51,182 nt of DNA from Phycisphaerales bacterium Planc_01 (GCA_001603075.1 LVBB01000146.1:1-51182), one strand, 5' to 3'; positions 32,548 to 44,825 are shown, counted from the stretch's first letter. Numbers and translations are program-made. The notes: a model not told the origin generated them from the letters alone.

Positions 32548-32688
32548 CCCGCTTGACCTCCTTGACCTGGCAGGCGACAGCGGGCCCAAAGGCCCTGCAT
32601 GTCCCGAGTCGGCTTGCGGACGCGGAAATGGCTGTGCCGACCGGCAGGAAGCTCTTCGTCGCATATCCGGGTTATAGGTCTGGAATCG

Positions 32689-32883
32689 CTATCGATGCAA
32701 CAGGGATTGTCTTCGCCTGACGAAGTGCGGGCAGGTGTCATCGGCCCATGTGAACAGGCCCTCCATCCTGCCCTGGTCGGCGTCGGTCCCGGTCGCCCAT
32801 GCACAGTGGCCCCAGGTGGGTTTCTCGATACATGTTCGAGCCGGCGAGAAATACCGGCACCCTTCGCATTGTTGATCCACCAT
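32689..32883 (-). CDS. Small cysteine-rich protein
   Basis: A 64-residue frame from ATG 32883 (GGATGG upstream). It reads CEGCRYFSPARTCIEKPTWG, then HC, and later GLFTWADDTCPHFV. The spacing of CxxC, the TWGHC and WADDTCPHF pieces look like a zinc- or metal-binding mini-protein of a kind I have seen in anaerobic bacteria, but I cannot name it. The frame is open back to 33075, though the extension seems non-coding. It lies upstream of the dockerin gene on the same strand. Real translation is likely but unproven. Confidence 0.5.
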   Translation of the reverse strand: MVDQQCEGCRYFSPARTCIEKPTWGHCAWATGTDADQGRMEGLFTWADDTCPHFVRRRQSLLHR

Positions 32884-33344
32884 CTCAATCCATCCGTTCC
32901 ACGAAGGCGGCGTTTTGCCGTCTCCAAAATCCGCCAAAGACAAACGGACACCTTCGCCGTTCGTAACCATGAGGCGACGATGGACAGACGAATGTGGATG
33001 AGAAAATCTCGTTGCGGCTTGGTTTTCCTGGCGATGCGCGCAAAAAAAGAGGGAGACAGCGACCCCCCTTGGCATAGATACCCGGTCTGCCGCCCCCCCT
33101 GGAAAAGAAGGAAGGAGTATTATGAGCGAGTTTCCTCGATCTCAGGCTTTTACTACCCCTTACACCCAAAGTATAGCTCAGCTTTGGACCGAGGCAAAAA
33201 CGGCAGGAAGATTCTCGCCTTGGTTTCCGATGGGTCCGACCGGGTGGGACCGCCGGGACAATTGCCGCTTGTGGCGCGGAAATCGATCCACTATGATCGC
33301 GCGACGACAACGACCGTCGCCAAAGATCCGAATGAGGACTGCAG
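32884..33344. other. Intergenic region between small Cys protein and antiporter
   Basis: No gene supported. It should carry the promoter of the antiporter gene (plus strand), but I found no convincing box. A hairpin with A/T-run lies at 33042-33070. No riboswitch consensus (for example a c-di-AMP element) was recognised. Confidence 0.45.
33042..33070 (-). terminator. Terminator-like hairpin with T-run on minus strand
   Basis: On the minus strand a stem of AGGGGGG and TCCCTCT (two G-T pairs) around an 8-base loop is followed by seven T. No gene ends just upstream on that strand, so it may be a remnant, or an attenuator upstream of the small cysteine-rich gene. Confidence 0.3.
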
Positions 33345-35834
33345 ATGCTACCGTTTTCCGACCCCGTGTTGATCTTTGGCAGCGTCATGACGCTGATTCT
33401 CGTGGTGCCGCTGTTCGCGCGGAAGCTGCGCCTGCCCGAGATCGTCGGTCTGATCGTCGCCGGAACGGTGATCGGGCCCCATGGCGTCGGGGTCCTCGCC
33501 CGCGACCAGACGGTGCAGTTGCTCGGCACGGTCGGCCTGCTGTACATCATGTTCCTGGCCGGGCTGGAGATCGACCTGCACCAGGTCCGGAAGAACAGGA
33601 GCCATACGATCGTCTTCGGACTGCTGACGTTCAGCGTCCCTCTGGCGATGGGCATCCCGATGGGCATCTGGCTCCTCGGCATGACCGTTCCCTCGGCCAT
33701 CCTGCTGGCCAGCATGTTCAGCTCCCACACACTGGTGACATTTCCAGCGGTGGGCAAGCTCGGCCTGGCCAAATCGCGGTCCGTCACGGCGGTGATCGGC
33801 GGAACGATCATCACCGATACGCTGGCCCTGCTGCTGCTGTCGGTCATCGCCAGCACCACGCGGGGCGACCTGACGGCAGGCTTCTGGGTCCGCCTGTTCA
33901 GTTTGATGGCCTTGTATGTCGCCGCCGTCTTGTGGCTCATCCCGCTCGTCGGCCGATGGTTCTTTCGCCATGTCGCCGCCGATGAGAGCAGCGAGTTCGT
34001 CTTCGTCCTGGCCGTCGCCCTTCTGAGTTCCTTTCTGGCCCACGTCGCCGGGCTCGAACCAATCATCGGGGCCTTCCTGGCCGGGATCGCCCTGAACACG
34101 CTGGTCCCCGAGAAGAGCCTGCTGATGACCCGGATCCATTTCACGGGAGAGGTCATCTTCATTCCGTTCTTCCTGCTGTCGGTGGGCATGCTGGTCGATC
34201 TGGGCCTTCTGCTGGCCGGGACGGGAGCCTGGATCATCGCCATCAGCATGACCGTCGTGGCCATTGTGGCCAAGTTCGGCGCCGCCTGGGGCAGCCAGTT
34301 GGCGCTGCGGTATCGTCGAGACGAAGGCCGGCTGATCTTCGGGCTCAGCGTCAATCAGGCGGCCGCCACCCTGGCCGCGGTGATGGTGGGCTACGACATT
34401 GGATTGTTCTCCGAGGCGGTGATCACCGGGACCATCATGATGATCGCCGTGACCTGTCTGGTCGGTTCGGTCATCACGGAACGGGCCGGAAGAGCAGTGG
34501 CCCTGCACGAGGAACAAGCGGCTTTCGACGCGTCGGCCGCCCCGCACAGGATCATGATCCCGCTGGAGGGGCGCGAAGGGGCCAGAGAACTGCTCGACGT
34601 CGCCCTGTTGCTTCGGGAAAAGGGCTCGCACGAGCCGGTGTACCCGATCCGCGTGGCCCAGGAGGGTACCGATTCGGAGCAGCAGGTTGCGGCCGCCGAG
34701 AAGATTCTGGCGCACACGGTCGTCCGAGCGATGGCGGCCGGCGTCCCGGTGACTCCCTTGACCAGCGTAGACGTCAGCGTTACCAGCGGGGTCCTGCGAG
34801 CCGTTCGCGACAATCGGATCTCGATGATCCTTCTGCGGTGGGACGGCCGGGTCGGTTTGAAGACGCGAACGTTCGGCCGCATCATCGATGCCGTGGTCGA
34901 GCAGAGCCTCCAGTTCGTCATGGTCACCCGCTTCTGCGAGCCCGTCAGTACGACCGGACGAATCGTGCTCGTTCTACCGCCCTTTGCCGAGCGGCAACCC
35001 GGATTCGAGGCGGTCATCACGGCAGTCAAGACCCTGGCCAGCCAGGCCGGAACCACCCTGCTGGCCCTCTGTTCGGCTCGCACCAAAGCCGCGGCCGAAA
35101 CCTTCATCACGAAGACGCCTCCCTCCGTTTCCACATCGGTCGAGACGCTCGGCCAGTGGAAGGCAGTGCCGCAGAGCGTTGCCGACCGGATCGAAACCAA
35201 CGACTGGCTTATCCTCATGGGCGCGCGAAAGGGGGAGGTCGCGTGGCAGCCCATCCTCGACCGCCTGCCCGGCCGTCTGGCTTCGCAGTTCCCCACAACG
35301 ACGTTCTCCGTCGTCATACCGCCGACACAACGGTGGGACAGCCAGCAGGCGGCCGAGAAGATCCTCGATTCGGCCTACATCTTTTCGACCTTCACCCGAG
35401 ACAAGACGATGCTCCAGATGGACGCCAGGACAATCGAGGAGGCGCTGCGAAACCTGCTGAGCAGCCATTTCGGCGAGGGCTCCGCCGATACCCGTACCGT
35501 CGCCGACCTGCTGCACACCATCAGCCAGGAGGAGCCGGTGGAACTAACCAGGGACGTTGTGCTCCTTCACACTCACGTGCCGAACGTTTCCGGGTCGGTG
35601 GTCTTCCTGGGCGTCTCGAAACACCCGTTGGATGTGCCTCTTGCCTCAGGCCGACCCCATATCCTCATCATCCTGCTCGACCCGGTCGGGCAGGATCCGG
35701 CCAGGCATCTTCAGGCCCTGGCGGACATCGCCCGGATCATGCGCGTGCCGGACATGCCGCAGGTCCTCAGAACGGCCCCGGATTTCGACCGTCTGATCGC
35801 CGAGATCGCCCTGCGAACGATGGCCCAGGCATAG
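33345..35834 (+). CDS. CPA2-type cation:proton antiporter with C-terminal stress-like domains
   Basis: An 829-residue protein. Residues 1-385 form about 12 membrane segments of the Kef/CPA2 kind (KLRLPEIVGLIVAGTVIGPHG, GTVGLLYIMFLAGLEIDLHQV, FIPFFLLSVGMLVD). The ion-site helix reads GGTIITDTLALL with only one aspartate (D158, preceded by T), which suggests electroneutral exchange rather than the DD electrogenic form. From about 395 two universal-stress-protein-like domains follow (RIMIPLEGREGARELLDVALLL and RIVLVLPPFAERQPGFEAV), and then a C-terminal PTS EIIA-like segment (HTHVPNVSGSVVFLGVSK). ATG 33345 has GAGG 7 bases upstream. It probably balances K+ or Na+ against H+, with the soluble tail sensing a nucleotide or phosphotransfer state. 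Confidence 0.85.
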   Translation: MLPFSDPVLIFGSVMTLILVVPLFARKLRLPEIVGLIVAGTVIGPHGVGVLARDQTVQLLGTVGLLYIMFLAGLEIDLHQVRKNRSHTIVFGLLTFSVPLAMGIPMGIWLLGMTVPSAILLASMFSSHTLVTFPAVGKLGLAKSRSVTAVIGGTIITDTLALLLLSVIASTTRGDLTAGFWVRLFSLMALYVAAVLWLIPLVGRWFFRHVAADESSEFVFVLAVALLSSFLAHVAGLEPIIGAFLAGIALNTLVPEKSLLMTRIHFTGEVIFIPFFLLSVGMLVDLGLLLAGTGAWIIAISMTVVAIVAKFGAAWGSQLALRYRRDEGRLIFGLSVNQAAATLAAVMVGYDIGLFSEAVITGTIMMIAVTCLVGSVITERAGRAVALHEEQAAFDASAAPHRIMIPLEGREGARELLDVALLLREKGSHEPVYPIRVAQEGTDSEQQVAAAEKILAHTVVRAMAAGVPVTPLTSVDVSVTSGVLRAVRDNRISMILLRWDGRVGLKTRTFGRIIDAVVEQSLQFVMVTRFCEPVSTTGRIVLVLPPFAERQPGFEAVITAVKTLASQAGTTLLALCSARTKAAAETFITKTPPSVSTSVETLGQWKAVPQSVADRIETNDWLILMGARKGEVAWQPILDRLPGRLASQFPTTTFSVVIPPTQRWDSQQAAEKILDSAYIFSTFTRDKTMLQMDARTIEEALRNLLSSHFGEGSADTRTVADLLHTISQEEPVELTRDVVLLHTHVPNVSGSVVFLGVSKHPLDVPLASGRPHILIILLDPVGQDPARHLQALADIARIMRVPDMPQVLRTAPDFDRLIAEIALRTMAQA

Positions 35835-35899
35835 AAGCGGCGGCTGAGCCTTTTGCGGCATATCCGGCCGAAAATCGGCGTTCTCCCGCAGGCCGGTTC

Positions 35900-35928
35900 T
35901 TGACGAACGCCCCTTCTGGTGGTATGGT
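35900..35928 (+). promoter_or_regulatory. Promoter of gyrA
   Basis: TTGACG (35900-35905), 17-base spacer and TATGGT (35923-35928). It leaves a leader of about 155 bases before gyrA. The lower -10 match is offset by the good -35 and spacing. Confidence 0.6.
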
Positions 35929-36091
35929 GCACGTTTCTCGGAACCCTGGCTAAGGACGGTGACCGGCACTTGTGCAATCGCGTCACACCTTTTTTGAACA
36001 GAATTCAGGCCATAGTTGCGGGGCGTGCCACGCACACCCCTTCAAGGCAGCTTCCGCCTGACCCGAATCCGGACAGATTGAGATCGAAGAC

Positions 36092-38653
<2,562 letters not shown>

Positions 38654-38710
38654 GCCGGCCGGAACAATAGCGTCTTGCGACGACACGACAAACGGGGACA
38701 GGACCCGTTC

Positions 38711-39673
38711 ATGAGCGAACAGATCTACGTCATCGCCGGCAAAGATGAGCCGCTGGTCAACGCCAGATGCCAGGAGTTGATCGATCGTCTTGTCGATCCG
38801 GAAGACCGGATGACGGGACTGCTGTCGGCGGACGGCGATCAGATCTCGATTTCCGACGTCCTCGATGAACTGCGAACGGCGCCGTTTCTGACGGGCCGGC
38901 GGATCGTCGTCGTCAAGAGCGCCGATGATTTCGTCTCGAAGAACCGCCCGACCCTGGAGAACTATTTCGACAAACCATGCCCGACAGGCGTCCTCGTGCT
39001 GACCGTCGGCAGTTGGCCCAAGCAGACGAAGCTGGCCAAGAAACTCGGCAAGGTCGGCACGCTGATCGAGGTCAGTCCGCCGAAACGTCACGAGTTGCCC
39101 CGGTATCTCATCGAATACACCCAGCGGACAAGCAAGATGAGGCTCGACCGCCCCGCCGCCGAAATGCTGATCGAGCTGGTTGGCGAAGACCTGACACTGC
39201 TCTCTAATGAGATCGACAAGCTGGCCTTGTTCGCACGCGACGAGAAGGCGATCACGAGCAAGCACGTCGAGTCGCTGGCCGGACACAATCGCATCTTCGG
39301 CGCGTTCGAAGTGATCGAAGCAATGATCGCAGGCAATCCGCTCCAGGCGATTCGGCGGCTGCGCAACATGTTCGAGGAAGACAAGAGCGCCGAGTACACG
39401 GTCGTCGGCGCCTTCGCCTATCACCTGCGCCGCATGTTCAGCGCCAAGGCCCTGCTCGAAAAGGGCGCCGGACCGGGCGATGTCGCCCAGAAACTGCGGA
39501 TCTGGAACAACAAGGACCGTTTCTTCGCCCAGTTGCGACAGACCTCGCTGGAGCAGTTGGGCAAGTACATCGAGCAACTGGCCGCCATCGACTACGCCGT
39601 CAAAACCGGCCAGGCCAAGACACAAGTCGCCATGGAGCAACTCGTGCTCCAGCTCGCCGGCGCGAGACCGTGA
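38711..39673 (+). CDS. holA: DNA polymerase III delta subunit
   Basis: A 320-residue clamp-loader subunit. It begins MSEQIYVIAGKDEPLVNARC, has an AAA+-like nucleotide-fold without a Walker A motif (VLDELRTAPFLTGRRIVVVKSADDF), then the helical lid (MLIELVGEDLTLLSNEIDKLALF) and C-terminal collar (YTVVGAFAYHLRRMF, ending TQVAMEQLVLQLAG). The delta subunit opens the beta clamp during loading. I start at ATG 38711 because the upstream 12 residues of the longer frame look random. It is next to gyrA and probably shares its transcript. It ends 24 bases from the convergent restriction gene. Confidence 0.93.
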   Translation: MSEQIYVIAGKDEPLVNARCQELIDRLVDPEDRMTGLLSADGDQISISDVLDELRTAPFLTGRRIVVVKSADDFVSKNRPTLENYFDKPCPTGVLVLTVGSWPKQTKLAKKLGKVGTLIEVSPPKRHELPRYLIEYTQRTSKMRLDRPAAEMLIELVGEDLTLLSNEIDKLALFARDEKAITSKHVESLAGHNRIFGAFEVIEAMIAGNPLQAIRRLRNMFEEDKSAEYTVVGAFAYHLRRMFSAKALLEKGAGPGDVAQKLRIWNNKDRFFAQLRQTSLEQLGKYIEQLAAIDYAVKTGQAKTQVAMEQLVLQLAGARP

Positions 39674-39697
39674 GCAGGACTGTTCACACCGAACCGG

Positions 39698-40362
39698 TCA
39701 TCCGTCCAGCTTTGCCTGCCATCGTTCCCTGACTCGTTCGAAGTACTCGATACGGGTCTGAATCTTCCCGATTTCCTTCGGGTAAAACTCCAGCATCGCG
39801 TCGCAGAGTTCGAGCATCCATCGTTTTCGGGAGTAGTGGGGTCTAACATTGATGCGGTTCGAGTTCGCAATCTGAATTTGTCCCCACCAAGTGCTCCAAC
39901 CGTGAGGCAATCCCAGTCCAGAAACTCTATAGGCACGAATGTGACTTCTGAGATTCGGGCGTGGGCACCATCCAGAGAGTACCTCACGAGAAGCAGTACA
40001 AAGTGGTTTTCGTCGTCCTCATAGAACCGTGCCAGCCGCTCAACCGAGGTAAGGTTCGGCATGTTGAACTTGGTGTCTTCTCGATGTGTCTTGACATCGA
40101 CAATGTAGTAGAGGTTATCCCTGTCTTTGAAGGCCAGGTCCGCCATTGCCCGACGGGCAAAGTTGGCGGAGTACTCCGCGCAATCGTCCGCAAGAATTTC
40201 CTGAAGATGCTCACCGAGGATTTCCGCTATCGCGTCGCCGAACGCGCGAGTGCTGTGAGCCGTGCTGGGCGAAAGGAAGTCCTCATGACCGTTCAGAATA
40301 TCCCTGGTCGATTCTGCGATCTCTCTGAACCTATTGGTCGAGAATATCCGGCTCGTCACCAT
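39698..40362 (-). pseudogene. Type II restriction endonuclease, single frameshift
   Basis: From ATG 40362 the first 150 residues look like a PD-(D/E)XK nuclease: DLAFKDRDNLYYIVDVKTH gives D75 and D89-V-K91. The good match breaks after FLDWDC (near 39905). The neighbouring frame then continues PHGWSTWWGQIQIANSNRIN and ends ERVRERWQAKLDG at 39698, with no further stops. One inserted or deleted base restores a ~221-residue enzyme. The other continuation (to 39592) runs into holA antisense and is meaningless. It follows the methyltransferase, ATG 40362 lying 6 bases past that stop with GATGAGGG. Real pseudogene or sequencing error cannot be separated here. Target site unknown. Confidence 0.75.
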
Positions 40363-40368
40363 CCCTCA

Positions 40369-41454
40369 TCATCTCGCGATCTGCAGGTCATCAAACAGCG
40401 CCGCGTGACTCACACAGGAAGGACAATCGCGGCGCCGGCTGCTGCTCTGGTCGGCCAACGTGTTGCGGTCCCAGAACACCCCACCGGCATATCCCTGAAT
40501 GCTTTGATCCGTCGCCGCAAGCTCCAGGCGTCTTTGCGCCAGACAACAGAAGTCCCGATCCGCCTCGACGCCGACGTAGTGCCGTTGGAGTTTCTTCGCG
40601 ACAACGGACGTGGTCCCGGAACCGAGGAACGGGTCGAAAATCATATCCCCCGGATTCGAGCTGGCCAGGACGATTCTTGCCAGGAGCTTCTCAGGTTTCT
40701 GTGTGGGGTGATCCGTATTCTCGGGCATGGACCAGAATGGGACTGTCAGGTCGGTCCAGATGTTTGAAGGATGCGTAATCCGGTACTTTCCCTCTTCGGT
40801 ATCTTCCCAGTCCTTCGGCTGTCCATCCCCATCGGTGTACGGAGCAATCACTCGACGTTTCAGTTTCACATCGTCGACGTGGAAAGTGTAATCGTTCGAA
40901 GATGTGGCAAACCAGATGTCCTCCATGTTGTTCTTCCAATTTGTCTTGGCACCACGTCCCTTTTCTCGCTCCCATGAAATACGGTTCCTGACCACGAAGT
41001 ATTGAAGAAGGACGCGATGTATGGCCGTCGACGATCGCCAGTCCGCGCAGACGTAGATCGATCCCGTCGGCTTCAGCAGTCGGTGCATCTCGGGCAACCA
41101 TGCGCTTAGCCATGTCTCGTATTGATCAAGGTCCGTTTGTTTGAAAGTGGTGCCATTGAACGCCTTGGTCAAGTTGTACGGGGGATCGGCGACGATAAGA
41201 TCGAAGGCTCCCGATGGCAGAAGCGGCAGCACAACAAACAGATCTTGGCAGATCGTCGAGTCGAGGATTTCTTCCAGCGAGACCGGCGAGTCGATCCGGC
41301 GCAAAGCCTGCGCGCATCGCTCCCGGTCGCTGTCCGAGAGGACAAGGGTTCTGTTGCGAGGTGCTCGTCGTCTTTCAGCCATGAGGGTCTTATACACTGT
41401 TTCGTCGTCTTTCTCAAGCTCTGGCGGCATGCTGTTTGGCAATTCACTGCGCAC
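40369..41454 (-). CDS. DNA methyltransferase (class beta, N6-adenine or N4-cytosine)
   Basis: A 361-residue modification enzyme. Motif order is that of the beta class: motif IV DPPYN (D90-N94) comes first, motif X-like HPTQKP (249-254) and motif I DPFLGSGTTSVV (274-285) come late. DPPYN is used by adenine and some cytosine-N4 enzymes; FLGSGTT is consistent. It resembles HinfI-type methyltransferases in layout, but I cannot claim the site. A start at GTG 41454 overlaps the DUF1848 gene by 11 bases; ATG 41430 is the alternative. It protects the chromosome from the now broken endonuclease, or acts as an orphan. Confidence 0.88.
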   Translation of the reverse strand: MRSELPNSMPPELEKDDETVYKTLMAERRRAPRNRTLVLSDSDRERCAQALRRIDSPVSLEEILDSTICQDLFVVLPLLPSGAFDLIVADPPYNLTKAFNGTTFKQTDLDQYETWLSAWLPEMHRLLKPTGSIYVCADWRSSTAIHRVLLQYFVVRNRISWEREKGRGAKTNWKNNMEDIWFATSSNDYTFHVDDVKLKRRVIAPYTDGDGQPKDWEDTEEGKYRITHPSNIWTDLTVPFWSMPENTDHPTQKPEKLLARIVLASSNPGDMIFDPFLGSGTTSVVAKKLQRHYVGVEADRDFCCLAQRRLELAATDQSIQGYAGGVFWDRNTLADQSSSRRRDCPSCVSHAALFDDLQIAR

Positions 41455-42391
41455 TCGGAAACCTGAAGTCCTCCCTCAACTCCGTGAGCCACGCATCGGA
41501 TTGGGCTCTGGTGCAGCCCAGGAAGGCGGAATCGGGGGCGTGGTGTTCGAAGGACTGGCGGGCCGTCGGCTTGTTGGCATTGGCGTAGCAGTATGCGCAG
41601 CCGTGGGGGCACGTGTCATATGTCCCGATGTCGGTGCTTTCCGTGCAGCCGCACTGAGGCCTCGTGCCCTTGTCCTTGTACGCGATCTCACACGGGCCGA
41701 ACAACCGTTCAATGAGCGCGCCGTCGATGCAATGGGCCTTGCGAATCTTCTCGCCGAGCAGGTAGTCGCCGCAGCAGGAGTGCATCGTGATGCCGTGCAT
41801 GGTGGCGATCTGTGCAAGCTGGTTGGCCAGGTCGATCCGCACTTCCTCGCTCGGCTCGGCCACGCGAACACCTCGGGTGCGTTCCAGGTCCTTGAAGTTC
41901 CGCCGGACCTTGCCGTAGAACGCGACGAAGCTGAAACAGCACCGCTCGACAAGCCCTTCCAGCTCGCTCGCCAAAGACTCGAACGCACGCACATAGAATG
42001 CCTCGTCGCTGATGCTCGACAGGATGATCGGATCGAACCGCCAGTTGATCTGTGCCGGCGAGTAGCGCTCGGCCAGATGCTTCAGCGTGCGCAGCGCCGC
42101 CGGTTTGTCGACGTCGCTCTCGAAGACCGAAGGCAGAGCCGTCACGGTGTAGTTGAAGTAGAACCGATAGCCGAGGCGATCGAGGATTTCGAGATGCGCC
42201 AGGAACGGCGTGAAGTCCTTGGACCAGAAGACGAGGCAGGCCACATCCTCCGGCTTCAACGACACGCGATACCGCTGCCCGCCGAACGGATTCACCACGC
42301 CGACGAATCCCTCTCGAATCCGCCGCATGAGCCAGTTGCCGTAGAACGCCGGGATGTCGGTCCGTCGTGATACCGAAATGATCCGCTTCAT
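41444..42391 (-). CDS. DUF1848 family protein (radical-SAM-like, Fe-S)
   Basis: A 315-residue cytoplasmic protein of the DUF1848 family. It starts KRIISVSRRTDIPAFYGNWL, continues VNPFGGQRYRVSLKPEDVAC and LVFWSKDFTPFLAHLEIL, and ends with a cysteine cluster TYDTCPHGCAYCYANANK (CxxxCxxC). Family members are SPL/radical-SAM-related with unknown substrate. ATG 42391 is chosen; a longer frame reaches 42604 but its text has no family match. Its end overlaps the methyltransferase gene, so the two are co-transcribed. A link to DNA repair or modification is only suggestive. Confidence 0.85.
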   Translation of the reverse strand: MKRIISVSRRTDIPAFYGNWLMRRIREGFVGVVNPFGGQRYRVSLKPEDVACLVFWSKDFTPFLAHLEILDRLGYRFYFNYTVTALPSVFESDVDKPAALRTLKHLAERYSPAQINWRFDPIILSSISDEAFYVRAFESLASELEGLVERCCFSFVAFYGKVRRNFKDLERTRGVRVAEPSEEVRIDLANQLAQIATMHGITMHSCCGDYLLGEKIRKAHCIDGALIERLFGPCEIAYKDKGTRPQCGCTESTDIGTYDTCPHGCAYCYANANKPTARQSFEHHAPDSAFLGCTRAQSDAWLTELREDFRFPSAQ

Positions 42392-42652
42392 CGTGCCTTG
42401 CGGAACCTCATCGCAGCCGGGACTGAGCCGCATGCCGGTGTCCATAAAAAGGAAGACGGAGTCGCCCTCCTCCGGAACGACTCCGTAGCTTCTGGGAAAC
42501 CGCGATGGGCTTTTGACCCAACCTCGGTTCTTGCCATGACAGATGTCCGGGTGCCTTCCCGCCCCGGCATGGTCGCAGGCGACCTCCCACGACCCGCCAC
42601 ACACTGTAACGCATATTCCCCAAAGAGCAACTACCTATTTTTCCTACACAGC

Positions 42653-44713
42653 CTATTTTTTGCCTTCGGCCGAATGAGAGCAGGTTCCTGCGGCACGATT
42701 GGCCTGTGGGGGCGATTTGACATATCTGACGCTGGAGATGCGACCGTTCCATCGGCACTGCCAGGAATCGAAGAGCGTCATCTGCCCTGTCCGCTCCTGG
42801 TTGATGCGGAAGATCGTGTCTTTGCGCCACTGAACGATCTCCTGGCTCATCTCCTTGGCAACGTACTCCGGCAGTTCGAACCGCATCAACTCGAGCGGGT
42901 CGGTCTTCAGACGAAACAGCGAGACCCTGTTGTGCTCCGGATTGTATACGAACTTGTTCCCGGTCTGGACAAACCCGGAGGGCCCCTGTTGCATCCAGCC
43001 GGCGAAGTAGACCTTGCGATCCGGCGGCAGGGGCCCGAGGGCGTTGTCGCCGTCAAAGCCCAGCGGATCGACGCGGAACCCGAGCAAGTCCAGAATCGTG
43101 GGGGCCAGATCGACGGAGCTTACCGGGTGTTTCACCCGCCGTCCCGGCTCGATCAGGAGGGGCGCCCGGACGCACATGACGATGCGCAACACCTCGTCGT
43201 ACGCCACTCGATCGTGGCCCTGGATCCGGTGCTCGCCGAAGGCCTCGCCGTGATCGCCAACCACACAGAAGATCGTGTTCTCGGCGAGCCCCAGGCGGGC
43301 CAACTCGATATCCAGGGCCTGGAGAAAGCGGTCGGTGTAGGCGATCGTCTGCCTGTATCGCTCGACCGGCGTTGTGGCCAGCGGACCGTACCAGGCCGGC
43401 ACCTCATAGGGATCGTGCGTCACCGAGCACATGACCGTCAGCAGGAACGGCCTGTCGTCCGACTCGATCCAGTCGCAGATCGGTTCGAGCAGAGCGAACT
43501 CGTCGGCGCCCAGGTAGCCCACATGAGCGTTCGGATCGCTCAAGTCCTCCCGGGCAAAGAACTTCTGATATCCCAGGTTGTGCACCAGCCCGGCACGGGA
43601 TTCGAAGGTGCCGGTGGCCGACTGAAAGAAGGCCGTGCGAAACCCCATCCCCTGATCGAGGATCGTCGCCAGACTGGCATAGGGCTCCGACAGCGGAACC
43701 GTTTCTCCGATGTCCTGGCACGCTCCCGGACGTCGGCCCGTCAGCAGAGCAAACAGCGCCTTGGTCGTATGGGTCACCGCCGAGCGAGCATTGGTGAAGG
43801 ACACGCCCTGAGACGCGACCGTTGCCAGATAGGGGGTGGGATCGTACCGGTCGCCGTCGCTCTCGATCAGATTCGCGGCCAGAGAGGTGGCCCGATACTG
43901 TATCCCTTCCAGGACGACGATCACGACGTTGTGGTTGGTCCTGTGCGGCTTGAGCGAGACGGGAACCTCGGCGGCCAGCGGGATCTGGCGCGTGGCGTTG
44001 CTGAAATCGTCCGGGGCCAGGTGTCGATACTCCGGCAGGAGGAAAGACAGGACGGCGCGCGCATGACAGTTGAACCGCAGCCCAACCGCCGTGATCTGCG
44101 TCGAGCCGAGACGCGAGGCCGCCGCCGTGCCGACAATCGCCACGAGGATCGCCACGAGAGAAAAACCGATCTTCGTGCGGAACGTCTTCGGATCGTAGCC
44201 GGGGGGCACCGGCCGCGCCAATGCCGAGAAGAAGAACGCCAGAGCGATCGCGCTGGGCAACAGCAGCGCGACGGCCGCACCGGGCATGCGAATCAGGTTC
44301 CGCCCGATGAGCTTGCCTATATTGACCGGGTCGCGGATCGGCGACAGCAGTTGCATGGGCAGGATCTGGGTCCCCGTCCGGATCAGCCAGCCCGCATTGA
44401 TGACCGACCAGGTGCACACGATCGCCGCGGCAATCATGGCCCCGCGCCAGACCGCTTTGCGGGGCCAGCGGTAACAGATCAGGGCCAGAACGACTTCGAG
44501 GCTCAGCAGCACCGCGATATCGGTCAGGATCCAACTGGGATACTCACGCAGCAAGCCATAGCGAAGCGCATGGTAGAACTTCACCGCCAGGCTGCAGAAC
44601 AACGCCGCGAAGACGATGACGCTCCACGCACGCGGTGCGAGCAGACCATAGAGTCCGCGAACGAGCCCGGGCCGTTCGCACCGAGTGCCGGACTGTGTAT
44701 TCCGCCTATTCAT
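42653..44713 (-). CDS. Membrane sulfatase/alkaline-phosphatase superfamily protein (LTA synthase-like)
   Basis: A 686-residue protein. The first 200 residues hold about five membrane spans (SVIVFAALFCSLAVKFYHAL, IAVLLSLEVVLALICY, AVALLLPSAIALAFFFSAL). The outside domain begins about 260 with VVIVVLEGIQYRATSL (first metal glutamate). It has a threonine nucleophile candidate in VTHTTKALFALLTGRRPG and the late metal site VVGDHGEAFGEHRIQGHD. This is the layout of lipoteichoic-acid synthase and phosphoglycerol transferases. In a Gram-negative-type cell it more likely modifies a membrane glycan or lipid with a phospho group. Threonine instead of cysteine excludes a formylglycine sulfatase. It lies downstream of the barrel gene, perhaps in a separate unit. 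Confidence 0.85.
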   Translation of the reverse strand: MNRRNTQSGTRCERPGLVRGLYGLLAPRAWSVIVFAALFCSLAVKFYHALRYGLLREYPSWILTDIAVLLSLEVVLALICYRWPRKAVWRGAMIAAAIVCTWSVINAGWLIRTGTQILPMQLLSPIRDPVNIGKLIGRNLIRMPGAAVALLLPSAIALAFFFSALARPVPPGYDPKTFRTKIGFSLVAILVAIVGTAAASRLGSTQITAVGLRFNCHARAVLSFLLPEYRHLAPDDFSNATRQIPLAAEVPVSLKPHRTNHNVVIVVLEGIQYRATSLAANLIESDGDRYDPTPYLATVASQGVSFTNARSAVTHTTKALFALLTGRRPGACQDIGETVPLSEPYASLATILDQGMGFRTAFFQSATGTFESRAGLVHNLGYQKFFAREDLSDPNAHVGYLGADEFALLEPICDWIESDDRPFLLTVMCSVTHDPYEVPAWYGPLATTPVERYRQTIAYTDRFLQALDIELARLGLAENTIFCVVGDHGEAFGEHRIQGHDRVAYDEVLRIVMCVRAPLLIEPGRRVKHPVSSVDLAPTILDLLGFRVDPLGFDGDNALGPLPPDRKVYFAGWMQQGPSGFVQTGNKFVYNPEHNRVSLFRLKTDPLELMRFELPEYVAKEMSQEIVQWRKDTIFRINQERTGQMTLFDSWQCRWNGRISSVRYVKSPPQANRAAGTCSHSAEGKK

Positions 44714-44825
44714 GGGGCCATCATGCTATCCGGGCCGAACCGACAAAGCAAGCAGCATATAGCCGATCTCAGTGCAATGCGCCCGGACCCCTCGATTCGC
44801 CTGCGGACGCATCGAAGGCCGGGTG

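Noticed and set aside
33076-33344. c-di-AMP riboswitch before the antiporter
   Set aside because: The expected conserved blocks of that riboswitch were not found.
32885-34354. 489-codon open frame antisense to the antiporter
   Set aside because: Low-complexity Arg/Ser/Thr text with no family match, fully opposite a clear transporter.
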